From Pectinophora gossypiella (Eukaryota; Arthropoda; Insecta; Lepidoptera; Gelechiidae), in NCBI RefSeq assembly GCF_024362695.1, contig NC_065404.1, positions 12,440,604-12,504,603 of the forward strand: DNA of 64,000 bases, in the 5' to 3' direction. The position numbers and the translations under genes are program-made. This document shows, in pieces, positions 11,041 through 21,829 of this stretch (positions are counted from its first letter, which is position 1; each line of letters starts with the position of its first letter). The notes below the pieces were generated by a model. The model did not search any database. It saw only the letters and a list, made by a program, of their open reading frames with translations, and had not been told where the DNA came from.

Positions 11041-12654
11041 AGTTTTGAAACTGCTAAAACTTTTTTCGAAACTTTTGTCGAATGATAATGGATGCACGAA
11101 ACGTAAGTTTTCTTGGGTCTTGAAAAGTTTTGTAAGATCGATTTTTCATAAAAGGTCCCTCTACATTTTGCAAAAAATATTTATTTTACGAAACTGCATT
11201 TTATTTCTATAGAAACAAATAATTTATAAATCTTTTTAAGTACCTATACATAATTTCATAAAATTTAAGATTTTCAGTAAGAATAAAATTGAAACAGTAT
11301 ATTTGAAATCGATCTGTCAAAGTTCACAGACAAAAGTTTGCATAAGTACAATAAAAACTTGTCAATTCGCCCGTAAGTACGTACATACTTTTCATAATTA
11401 AAAATATGACTGTGTCAGCCCTAAAATACAAAAATTTGAGAAAGTCGAAATACTCACTTATCACTCATAACTTACGTCTGATGTTGGGGTGGTTAGAGAC
11501 ACAGGGTGTCAGAAAGCAAATTGTAGACACATGTTATATGTATATGTATCGGAGTGCTTAGCCAGATAGATTGTGTATATGATGTGTGACAACTCTTTTC
11601 ACCTTTCACTAATTTAATATAGCGTCTTGTGATAGGTGCTTAAGGTAGTTAAGTAATAATGACTCAAAACATGTTATCGAAAATATTCAACCTGTACCAT
11701 CCCATTGTAGGGCAAAAGCCTCTCAGACCCTTTCCTCCACGCAACTTTATTCAACTCTATATAGTGGGCTGTGAAAAAAGAAAAGATTTTTTCCCCTGTC
11801 GTTCAACAGTTGATTATTAACAAAATGTTTTATTTTATAAAGTATGAATTGAACACAAAGTACATACCTGCAACATAAATTATCAAGTTTGAATATATAC
11901 TAAGTTACTAACAGCATAACATTCCGAACGAAAAAAAGGTAAAATTTATTATTCATTCATCGACAAAAAAGAACCAGGCGGCATTTGTTGGAACTGATTT
12001 GGTGGAAACACATCAGTTCTCATCGGGAACGTATCGCTTGCAGATCGCTTTTCCTTTATCCGCAGGGTTGTCACTTCTTCGATTTATTTTAATTTATTTT
12101 CTTGTCTTAGTTATTAAGTATTAATAAAATTGGCATTAAAAATCAATCACCAAATTTATTTACTTATGTCATATTATTACAATTCAAAATACTCCCTTAA
12201 TACACAAATAATCAATGAAAATCCGTTAATCCGCGAATAGCTTAAAGGTAAATTGAAGAGGGCATAATAAAAAAAAATATGCTATTTTAATTTTTTTGTG
12301 TAATTTAAATAATTATTCTGCTATAAAAAAATGCATATTTCAAAATAACTTCCATATGTGTTCGGGGTGGGAAAAAAACAATAAGCAATAGTCATAATAA
12401 GCGGTACAGCGGCACTTGAATTATATTGGTGTAACTAAGTCCACTTTCTTATTTTTTTTTTAGTCAAAATAAAATTGTGAAAATAAAATATAAAAAAATG
12501 TTTACAGTGCATGTTGTACGTAGACTACAGACAAGTAGGTTTTTTGAAAAAAGTAAACAGAATAATCGTAAATTAATTGAATCAATACTGTATGTTTATA
12601 ATGTTACTTTCACTATAAAATTATACATTTTACCTTAACATAATCCGGCTACTA
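11041..12654. other. AT-rich DNA with one LINE scrap
   Basis: Positions 11693-11762 resemble the minus-strand LINE end ('cccattgtagggcaaaagcc', compare 'cccactgctgggcaaaggcc' at 49680). The rest shows no gene or repeat that I recognise. Confidence 0.45.
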
Positions 12655-12925
12655 TAAATGCCCCTCAAAGTGCAGCAGCCCTACATACTTTTCCTATCGC
12701 GAGATAAAAATGTCCGCCCGCCCAAACCGTGTCCCGTCCCGCTGTCGCGGCGCGCGCGCCCGCGCACCCCCCGCGCGACTCAAATCATCGCTGACAACCT
12801 CTACTCGTTTTATTAGCCGCGATCTTTTTATGGCTATTGCAAGGATCGTTTTTCCATTTCGATTGGGGTGCTCTCGCTCCGGCTCTATATTCGCGACTTT
12901 TTGTCCACAAAGTGAATTTTGATGC
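12655..12925. promoter_or_regulatory. GC-rich block
   Basis: CpG-dense island (12710-12785) in AT-rich surroundings. A 70-codon frame (12710-12922) rich in R, A and P follows from the composition and has no known domain. It may be conserved noncoding DNA or an unannotated 5' exon; neither can be decided here. Confidence 0.2.
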
Positions 12926-13710
12926 GAAAACTTTGGAAGCGATGATTGTAGTCGATTTTGTGGTTTGATTGGATTGTTTTGAGCTAAATAAGGGTTTTTA
13001 TAGTATTTGTATTGCTATTTAAGACTATACTTACTGGTAAGTATATCTAAAAAAAAATTAAAACATCCTTATCTAAGGGTGAAACTTGTCTGTAAGTGAT
13101 TAATTAAATTACCCACCTATACTGAAAGTCATAAAATGTTAGGATATGCACGTAAACAGTGTAATTTATTTATAAAATATCGTCTAAAATAGTGCATAAA
13201 TCCAGGGTTTGAAAGTCAATTAAATATATTTTATTTGCATATTATGATGGTGTACAAGTTGGTAAGTTACATTTGAGTTTCACATCATAGACGCTTTCAG
13301 GCACAACAAAATAGAAGTTTAAAAGAGAGAAGGAAGCTTTTGAAATAGTAACATCAGTATCATTTGCCTTAATGATTCACTAGTGCTGTAGTAACATTTA
13401 TTAATTAGAAGTTCTTTTATTTATTGTTTTAATAAGTAATTATTTTGTTACTTTCTTTTTCTTTTAATATGTTAGGCAGTTGATTATAAACTTTGATGTG
13501 TATAACATAAACGAGCTAGAAGAATGTAGGACCTGTCTAGATATAAGTAGGCCAATTTATTTTTTATTTATTTCTTTTTTCTTAAATAATAAAAATAAAA
13601 TCTTTTTCTATGACGCAAATAGGAAGATCTTTGCGGCGTTTAAAAAATCTTGGTATTTACTATAGTCGTCAAGACTATGGTATAAAATAACAGTGCCTTT
13701 ATATAATACG
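12926..13710. other. AT-rich spacer
   Basis: Nothing recognised. Confidence 0.5.
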
Positions 13711-14358
13711 TGACGTCATAGCGCTAACTATTTTAAATGATATTTTTTCGGTTATGCAAACTCTGTATCAGCAATTATAAGTGAGCGCAGAGTTCACGCA
13801 GCAGAGCGCTATATCGTGTCATATTGAGCGCGCGGTAACGATAACAAAAGGAAGGTACGATCGAGAACCAGATTAGAGGTTAACCTCAGTCACAGACTCA
13901 GATTCTCAATATTATACAGTAAAAAATTTACATATTTTATAGGGCTCATATACCGTTTATTTTTTTTTTATTTTTTTTTAGGGAAATTAACAGCAAAATA
14001 GCACAAATGTATAACACTATAAGAAACTAAATGCTTACAAAAATTTTCCACATATATGAAGTTTCCAATATTAAAAAATAGTCTGGATAAAATACGATGG
14101 AAATCTCTTACTTATTTATTATCAAACAAATTATTACAATGTTTATAAAAGTCGACAAAGTACAAAGAAAACCTCTTTGTGTCACACAGTCACATACAAC
14201 ACTTGACAGAACATTTAGTGCATCAGTTACTGCAGCAATTACACGAGTGAGCGCAGAGCTCACGCAGCGGAGCTCTATCGTGACGTAATGAGCGCACGGT
14301 AACGATAACGAGCGAGCGATACCCATCCGGATTAGAGACACTCTTAAATATGACGTCA
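13711..14358 (+). repeat. Paired GC-rich repeats bounded by TGACGTCA sites
   Basis: Direct repeats at about 13765-13885 and 14231-14345 share 'gtgagcgcagag', 'cacgcagc', 'cggtaacgataac' and a final 'gattagag'. Perfect CRE-type palindromes TGACGTCA stand at 13711-13718 and 14351-14358. The AT-rich 350 bp between the repeats contain poly-T tracts. The element type is unknown. Confidence 0.5.
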
Positions 14359-14449
14359 TATGTAGGTATCATTTATTTATTTACCTCTAATCTCTCCTTC
14401 CGAGAAACTGTGAAAGACATAACAATACAAGGAACAAAATGATGTAGAT

Positions 14450-14532
14450 TCAAAAATGTTAAATTGACCTTCAACAAATTTATCTATGATATTTACGAGT
14501 ACCTACGTTGAATAAATGATTCTGATTTATTT
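14450..14532 (+). mobile_element. Short repeat fragment, LINE-end-like
   Basis: Positions 14457-14495 ('aatgttaaattgaccttcaa…tttatctatgat') recur at 21307-21345. The sequence ends with 'gaataaatgattctgattta', which looks like a LINE polyadenylation end. Confidence 0.5.
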
Positions 14533-15155
14533 GGTATCAAAAATTTTATCAAAGTGGGAATTACGCGGTAAACAAAACAAAAGAACAACGGGGTTTAGAC
14601 TTGCTCGCCGACTTTTCTAGATGTTGTAGAAAGAATTACTTACGATGAAATTTTTGATGATATAGTTGTTGTTTCGAAAGATACCAGTGGAGATTTTGAT
14701 TGGGTTAATTTTACCCAAGTTCCTCTAGTTTGACAAAAACGCCAAACATACAATAAAGATAAAGCACATTATTAAAATAAGTATTCGTAATAATTACCTA
14801 GCTACTGTTAACCACCAACCTAACAGACTACGTATAAGTAAACAATGACATTGCATTCTATTGTCATATTCTAGCACGTGGTGCCTGGTTGTTCAAAGCT
14901 TTTCTTTTCTGCCCGAAAAAGCTTTATTTTTGTAGCTAATACATTTCTATACCTAGTTCTTCCTATTAGCAATAAAATTGAACATTGTTCTTTTACCGTA
15001 TGATAAAGTAATGTAAACTGGTACAATTTAAATAAGTTGGCTACATTTCAAAGTTGGCTGGGTAATATTCATGTTTAGCTTAGTTATGGCAACTCCTTTA
15101 CTAAATTTTGATCTTATTTAGCGGGTTTGATACGAGTGCAGTTGATGTATCTCGA
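14533..15155. other. AT-rich spacer
   Basis: No gene or repeat recognised. Confidence 0.5.
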
Positions 15156-15249
15156 GTACCGGGTGAGTGCCTTCAGCGCTCCCCATTTGTCCGGCCAAGT
15201 AGTTAATGCCATCTGCGGCAAATCTACAATAAGTCACGTCAAAAAAAAG
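15156..15249 (+). mobile_element. SINE-A, 3' module only
   Basis: Starts at 'gtaccgggtgag' and runs through 'ccggccaagtagttaatgcc' and 'atctacaataagtcacgtca' to a poly-A tail. Its 5' limit coincides with the module boundary noted for the copies at 42233 and 42490. Confidence 0.88.
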
Positions 15250-15904
15250 TTATGAGATTGGTAATTTATCAGTATCGATTTGTTGTTATTGTGGTTAGAC
15301 GTAGACATGAATCTATAGAGAATAATAAAAAAATATTTTTGTGAATATGGAAAGAGCTCTTTTAATAATTCGCAACTCTAATTTTAACTTATTTTAGATT
15401 CCAGGCATTTGCCAAATTTTTCTAGAACATTAATCATTGTTGTAGATCGTAAGTAAATAGGTATAAGTATGTAATATTACCTTAAACTCAACGTTAATCC
15501 CCTTCTGGCTTACAGTCCATAAAAAAATCAATCAACAAGTAATTAAGTATTCGATATATTTATTTTTTTCTAATAAATTGTTATAATATTAACTCTTACA
15601 CATTATTATTAAAGGACCTGTTCCCGCGAGTTTTACAACACATAAAAGTTTAGTAATAAGTAATGACTCAATAAATTCTATTTATATTCCCGCAACAAGC
15701 TAAAATTAACGTTAAGGTATTAAAACACTTTCTAACATATTAACAACTTGTAAGATTCTGATAAAGTCTCTTAATGTCTCTAAAACTTTTAATGGGGTAC
15801 TTACTTACGATTTTTTTATGTAGGCACATAAGTACCTAATATTTCGACAAAATATCAATAACCGCCTTATAATAAAACGAAGGTATTTATTTTTAGTAAT
15901 ACCA
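15250..15904. other. AT-rich spacer
   Basis: No gene or repeat recognised. Confidence 0.5.
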
Positions 15905-16063
15905 GGGGGGTTAAAATGGCCGCATCGAAGCAATTCATCTAAGAAAGCAATGTTGCTATTTGACATTTGGTTGCATTGCGCATTTACTTTTATATGCGCA
16001 AATGTCAAATAGCAATATTGCTTTCTTAGATGAATTGCTTCGATGTGGCCATTTTAACCCCCC
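15905..16063. mobile_element. MITE-C, near-perfect 159-bp hairpin
   Basis: Terminal inverted repeats start ggggggttaaaa and extend about 64 bp with very few mismatches, so almost the whole element folds back. The loop region contains 'gcgcat…atgcgc', itself a dyad. Core motif: 'gaagcaattcatctaagaaa'. It is non-autonomous and carries no coding sequence. Confidence 0.9.
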
Positions 16064-17178
16064 AATTTTCAAATACATATAATCCGCGCCACGAAAGAAG
16101 TTCGCGAATTTTAATAGGTGATAACATATGGCTAGTTTCCTATTAGACAAATCACTTACTTTTTACTATTTATTTATTTATAAAGTACAGCCACATCACA
16201 TACATTAAAACATTTTTACATTTAGAAGGTTACGGTATTGTGACTAATATATATGACAATTACGGCATACATAAGTTATCGGTACAATTAAGGGTAAGTA
16301 TTTAAAAATTATGTAAAATTAATGACTAAACGTCAAAACACGAAATGACTATGGAATTTATGCAAAAGCACACTGTGACGTCATAGAAAAACGTACGGCA
16401 CTAGCTTATTTCGTAGTAAAGCGGTAGGTGACAGCTTAGAGAAACAATTAATTTAGGTAAAGTTATTGCAAGTTGTCCTCCGACGATTTGTCGTTTTGCT
16501 TACCCAGTTTATGATCACCATCACCACAAGGATGACACTTCGAACAATGTATTTTTCTCAGATGGTAATTTTTATTTTCCACCAATTTAATGCACTCACT
16601 ACAATTAATAATAATAAACTCAATTCAGAACTTTCAATAACAACGACTGTAGTAGTATAGATTCATAGTCAAAGAGCAAAGACGATAAAGAGTTCGTTTT
16701 AACTAGACGCCTGAAATCGCGGAGTATTGTATTGTTTCCGGATAACAAGCGAAGGCGAAAGGATTCAGGCATTAAAAGCAGATGAGGTTTAAAAAGCAGT
16801 CCCGCAAATGATGGTAAATGATCGGGGCAGACGCGCGGTTCAACCGCGTAACCCTCTGTTCAAGCTACCTTCCCACTATGAAAGCGCGACGGCGCGGTTA
16901 TCTGTATATATCTTTAGTATATCTATGTTACACATCTTGTTCTATATTAAACTCACGATTTTTACGCTAATCGTAAGGTTTGAAAAACGCTATTTTGGTC
17001 GGGAATTACCTAATTTAGAAGGATTTGTTTTTAAAAGTTTTTGTCAAGAGCTAAAGGTTAGGCACAACGTTTAATAGAAGAAAAGAAATAATTATCTTCT
17101 ACTATTTTTTTCCGGCATACACAAGAGCTTATCAAACTGACTACAATTAAATGACAATGGGCACTTTTGTATGAAACT
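16064..17178. other. Spacer with a probable LINE tail
   Basis: Positions 16165-16330 start 'tatttatttataaagtacagcc', the look of a minus-oriented LINE polyadenylation end, but no second copy of this tail was found here. The remainder shows no gene; the open frames at 16466-16660 and 16808-17074 have no recognisable features. Confidence 0.35.
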
Positions 17179-17700
17179 TGGTCCAAGAACCTCCACTGAT
17201 GAGACTTATATGTAATGAAAGCTTATGCTTTTCCTATGATTCTGGCAAAGTTCTATCAGATTCTGTCCCGGGGTTCTTTTTTTACGGCCATGTTTGTCCT
17301 GGCTAAAAATGTGATAAAATGCAGTGGGAGCTAAAATCGACTCAAGATTTGTTGCTGGATAACTAAGTCTACATAAATAATTATGTATCATATTGTATAT
17401 CATTTTAAAGAGGATCTTTTCCAGAATCCGAAACATAAAAAAAAACAAAAAAAAATCTTTTTGTAAGCGAATTATAGTCAATTTATATCTGCAGCGCCAT
17501 TGTTTCTCGATAGCTAAATTCAAGTTTCATGCCTTTTACCCCTTCCAAAAGTATCTTACCGATTTTTTTTATTTTGCTTCCGGAATTTGATCTGAGTGAT
17601 AATAACAAGAAAAATAAATAAACACCTCTCCGATAGAGACCGGCTAAGCTATTGCCTATTGCAAGAAATCGTCATCATTAGCAAGTCATTACGGTATTGC
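17179..17700 (+). repeat. Foldback-D unit 1, left arm
   Basis: Outer unit of the left arm. It is the inverted partner of 19200-19722. It aligns over its length to the inner unit at 17729-18269, but clearly less well than to its inverted partner. Confidence 0.8.
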
Positions 17701-17728
17701 ATATAAGCTTATCAGCAACTTTGAACTT

Positions 17729-18269
17729 GGTCCAAGAACCTCCACTGGTGAGACTTGCATGTAATGATAGCTTATACTTGTCCTATGATTCTGGCAAAGT
17801 TCTATCAAACTCTGTCCTAGGGTTTTTTTACGGCCATGTTTGTCCTGAGTGTACAGTAGTGGACTGCAAAATCACCTCAGGATTTGTTGTCGAAAAACTA
17901 TTTAACTAAGTCTATATACATAATTATATATCATAATGTATATCAATTTTAAAGGGGAAGGTTATCAGAATCAGAAACACAAATAAAAAAAATGCATTAT
18001 GTAAACGACTTTTAGCCAACTCACGTCCGTAGCACCATTTTTCTCAGCAGCTACGTACGAGTTTCGCGCCTTCCAACCTTTCCAAAGGAGCCCATTCTTT
18101 TTTTCATTCTTCTGATATTGCATTCTTAACCTAACAAGTGACAACAAAGAAAAAAAAAAATAAGAAGAAATAAAATAGATACCATTCCGATAGAGGCCGC
18201 GTAAGCTATGGACCTATTGCAAGATAACGTACTCAAAGGCTAGTCATTATAATCCAACAGACGTAACAT
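17729..18269 (+). repeat. Foldback-D unit 2, left arm
   Basis: Inner unit of the left arm. Its inverted partner is 18642-19180. The two differ by isolated bases only over hundreds of positions (for example one change in the ~55 bp ending 'aaggctag'). Confidence 0.8.
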
Positions 18270-18302
18270 GATTAATATGCGGTGGGACGGAAATGTAGTA
18301 CA

Positions 18303-18612
18303 TCGCCTTATGCGAAAGAGACGAAATATGTGTCTCTTTAACACTAACAGTATACAGCTTAGTACGAGAGAAACAAGAAATAAGTCATTCTAATCAAGAT
18401 GCAATACAATGACTCTATTGTATACAAAAGAAACACATTTATTAAACAAGTTCAGGCAATAACTGGTGCAAAAGGCGGCTTTATTGCCAAGGTAGCAATT
18501 ACTACCAGGCAACCTTACGTTTACGATACGTTTGTTGTACCATTCGGCATTGTTTATAAGACAAGATATAAGCCTGGATTAATAAAACAAGATTGTGGTG
18601 AAAGAAAACATA
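18303..18612. other. Unpaired centre of Foldback-D
   Basis: About 310 bp without inverted partner. A 90-codon plus-strand frame (18399-18671) starts here and runs into the right arm. It matches no family I recognise. It may be captured DNA or a remnant of the element's own core. Confidence 0.4.
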
Positions 18613-18641
18613 CTACATTTGCGTCCTCCCGCATTCTAATT

Positions 18642-19180
18642 ATGTTACGTCTGTTGGATTATAATGACTAGCCTTTGAGTACGTCATCTTGCAATAGGTC
18701 CATAGCTTACGCGGCCTCTATCGGAATGGTATCTATTTTATTTCTTGTTGTTGTCACTTGTCAGGTTAAGAATGCAATATCAGAAGAAGGAAAAAATGAT
18801 TGGGCTTCTTTGGAAAGGTTGGAAGGCGCGAAACTCGTACGTAGCTGCTGAGAAAAATGGTGCTACGGACGTAAGTTGGCTAAAAGTCGTTTACATACTT
18901 AATGCATTTTTTTATTTGTGTTTCTGATTCTGATAACCTTCCCCTTTAAAATTGATATACATTATGATATATAATTATGTATATAGACTTAGTTAAATAG
19001 TTTTTCGACAACAAATCCTGAGGTGATTTTGCAGTCCACTATTGTACACTCAGGACAAACATGGCCGTAAAAAAACCCTAGGACAGAGTTTGATAGAACT
19101 TTGCCAGAATCATAGGACAAGTATAAGCTATCATTACATGCAAGTCTCACCAGTGGAGGTTCTTGGACCAAGTTCCAAGT
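18642..19180 (-). repeat. Foldback-D unit 2, right arm
   Basis: Inverted copy of 17729-18269, beginning 'atgttacgtctgttggatta', the exact complement of the left arm's inner end. Confidence 0.8.
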
Positions 19181-19199
19181 TGCTGATAAGCTTATAATA

Positions 19200-19722
19200 T
19201 GCAATACCGTAATGACTTGCTAATGATGACGATTTCTTGCAATAGGCAATAGCTTAGGCGGTCTCTATCGGAGAGGTGTCTATTTATTTTTCTTGTTATT
19301 ATCACTCAGATCAAATTCCGGAAGCAATATAAAAAAAATCGGTAAGATACTTTTGGAAGGGGTAAAAGGCATGAAACTTGAACTTAGCTACCGAGAAACA
19401 ATGGCGCTGCAGATGCAAATTGACTATAATTCGCTTACATAAAGACTTTTTTTGTTTTTTTTTTATGTTTCGGATTCTGGAAAAGATCCTCTTTAAAATG
19501 ATATACAATATGATACATAATTATTTATGTAGACTTAGTTATCCAGCAACAAATCTTGAGCCGATTTTAGCTCCCACTGTATTTTATCACATTTTTAGCC
19601 AGGACAAACATGGCCGTAAAAAAAGAACCCCGGGACAGAATCTGATAGAACTTTGCCAGATTCATAGAGAAAGCATAAGCTTTCATTACATATAAGTCTC
19701 ATCAGTGGAGGTTCTTGGACCA
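19200..19722 (-). repeat. Foldback-D unit 1, right arm
   Basis: Inverted copy of 17179-17700, ending 'gaggttcttggacca'. The flank beyond 19722 has no match to the left flank, so no target-site duplication could be fixed. Confidence 0.8.
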
Positions 19723-20000
19723 GATTCGCCCATTCTCCTTTTAAGTAAGTAATAAAAGTAGTAAGTTCTTAGAAAATATACAACTATAATTTTCATTTTC
19801 ATTCATATTAGACTCGACTCTGATAAATGTTACATTTATTAAATACCAGTAATTCGGAGTAGGAAATAGATATTAATAATTATCATCAATCAGTCCGCAT
19901 AATCCCGCTGTTGGGTATAGGCCTCCTCCATTTCACACCACATTTAATAAATAACAGTAATATAACGAGTACATGATAGTGTATGTTAGTAGTATATAAT
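19723..20000. other. Spacer with a LINE scrap
   Basis: Positions 19895-19945 contain 'cccgctgttgggtataggcc', a minus-oriented LINE C-terminal scrap. The rest is AT-rich and uninformative. Confidence 0.5.
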
Positions 20001-21119
20001 AATATATAACAGTAATTGGATTCGTCATAGCTCGCGGTTGGCCCGCCCGTCTGCGGTTGTAGCACGCCCGATTGGTTTAGTTAGCAGTGAGCGTCGCCCC
20101 TCATTTGCTTGCGCCGCCGCCCGCGCCGCGACTTTGTTACCACTCTTTTCATCCCAACACTTATAACTATCCTGTAATGTGATAAATCTATGTCGTTAAA
20201 ATCATCGCAGCCATTGTTTTGGACGAAATAAAATAATGGTTTTGGATACGTGTACCTATACATATAACGACACAATGAACATGTTTAAGTGTTTATAAAG
20301 GGCGTTTCATCCTTGAATTAATTAGATTTATTTACTTCTACTTAAAATTATGTTTTAGCCAATGTCAAATGTTTAGTATTCATTCTGAGGATTCATACTA
20401 AATTCATTCTTTCCTTCATTCTCTCTCTGTTCGCCCAACCTCCGCAGCGTTAATACGTGTATTGTGTTTGTGACTATTTTCTATCGTATAAATAATAACA
20501 AGTGATAATAAAAGTGACTTTTTGTTTATAACGCCCCGCTGAATTAGAACATTCTTTTAGAAACCAAAATAGTGAACATCTACAATGGTTTTGTTTTGAA
20601 TACACACCAAAAAGTTTACCAAGTTACAAAATACAAAAATATGGAAACTGAATTAGTAGGAAGTATTTTTAAAGTGCGCTGTAAGCTGCTATTTTACTTT
20701 ATTATTTTACGTAAACATAGTCTTTCCATAAAAGAAAAAAGAAAATAATGATATTCTAAAACCCTTTAACAGACAAAGAAATAGGGCAGGAGTGGCGAAA
20801 GGGCATCGGTTGAGTGCGGCAACGCGGCTTTTAATGATCCCTTAATGATTGAGCCTCGGGCAGTGCGTTCCACCACGCGAATATATACTGCCTTAACACA
20901 CTTCTCCATCGGCTGCGCATGCGGTGCGAGCAGTGACGAGCCGTTACCGGGAACGTTCCTATTGTAAAACTCTTTAATAGTAAGGATGCTAGCTGCATTT
21001 TTTTCAAAGTGTTCTTTCTTGTACTCCGATCTTAGCTTCGTAAAGGCTAGGTAAGTAATAAGGGTTTCTTGCTTTTGTGCCATTTTACGCAGAATGGGAA
21101 CATTCCAGGGAACGGCACA
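20001..21119. other. Single-copy-looking DNA, GC-richer at both ends
   Basis: GC-rich blocks at 20025-20165 and 20790-20960. A 105-codon minus frame (20766-21083) covers the second block. It has no domain I recognise and no splice context, so it is left as noncoding. A conserved regulatory block is one explanation. Confidence 0.3.
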
Positions 21120-21232
21120 TCACTGCAAGCAATTAACCTAAAAAACAATATTGCAATTTGACATTTGTTTGCATTGCGCACTTACTTTTATTTTGTCGAT
21201 GAATTGCTTCGATGTGACTTTTTTAACCCCCC
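21120..21232. mobile_element. MITE-C, degenerate copy
   Basis: Keeps 'caatttgacatttgtttgca', 'gatgaattgcttcgatgtga' and the ccccc terminus. The left terminus is eroded and the inner stem is partly deleted. Confidence 0.75.
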
Positions 21233-21299
21233 AAGTGAGCGCGACCACGGCTCTAGTTGTCGTCTGAGTAACAAAACCTAACACCTTGCGAAATGACGT

Positions 21300-21640
21300 G
21301 GTTAAAAAATGTTAAATTGACCTTCAACAAGTTTATCTATGATGTTTTACAGAAGCAACTGTCTGTCTGACCTTCCAACCCGCGAAAACCAGCCCAATAG
21401 AGGTCAGATCTCATACCTCCGAAATGCATTTCTTGAGAATGTGGGTTTCCTCACGATGTTTTCTTTCACCGTTGAGTACGTGAGAATGATTTATGATCCA
21501 AACATGAATTCGAAAACAAATTCGACAATCATTGATTTAAGTACGCCTGTGCTGGATTCGAACCCGCGACCTCAAAGCTCATGCTTATGCTCTGAAAAAA
21601 ATAATATTATCCCAGGCAACCTTGCTACCGAATCGTATTC
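21300..21640 (-). mobile_element. tRNA-derived SINE (Bm1-like), minus strand
   Basis: Read on minus, positions 21545-21570 supply a B-box-like 'gcgggttcgaatcc' and the body contains 'gtgaggaaacccacattctc' and a 'ggtcagacagac' 3' part. This resembles the well-known tRNA-headed lepidopteran SINE group. The A-box end (21571-21640) has decayed. It is preceded at 21307-21345 by the repeat also seen at 14457. Confidence 0.65.
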
Positions 21641-21725
21641 ATTGGAAGACTAGCTTTACGCCTATAATAAAGGTAACACCTATAATGACGGTGAAATTGA
21701 TTTTTTTTTTGCGTAATGAACATCA

Positions 21726-21829
21726 GTTGGCTCTCGAGGATGTGGTCAACGCATATTAAGTATATCTAGGGCAAGTAATTATACATTTTATTTTACATTT
21801 AATGGAAAACATTTTTTTAAAACAAATGA
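21726..21829 (+). repeat. Repeat-S, copy 1
   Basis: Shares 'gttggctctcgaggatgtgg', 'taagtatatc.agg.caagtaatta' and 'tttacattt' with 24490-24570. It abuts the LINE at 21830-22908. Confidence 0.7.

Larger units (their letters stand above)
17179..19722. mobile_element. Foldback-D: 2.54-kb palindrome with tandemly built arms
   Basis: Left arm 17179-18269 and right arm 18642-19722 are inverted copies, differing by sparse substitutions and about 10 bp of length. Weaker pairing continues inward to about 18302/18610. Each arm holds two direct units that begin 'tggtccaagaacctccactg' and end 'tattgcaag…cattac/cattat'. The outer tips are complementary (tggtcc / ggacca). This layout, long inverted arms with internal direct subrepeats around an unrelated centre, is that of foldback transposons. 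No transposase was recognised. Mirror-image open frames in the arms are by-products of the symmetry. Confidence 0.85.

Noticed and set aside
10633..11097. Overlapping frames of 79-124 codons on both strands
   Set aside because: R/P/A/S-rich composition on CpG-dense DNA, with mutual overlap. No domain recognisable.
17206..19695. Mirror pairs of 65-105-codon frames within the palindrome
   Set aside because: Each appears twice only because the arms are inverted copies. They contain low-complexity F/K runs from poly-A/T tracts and no conserved motif.
20766..21083. 105-codon minus-strand frame
   Set aside because: No recognisable domain and no splice or transposon context. A decayed LINE piece was considered, but I could not align it to any LINE end here.
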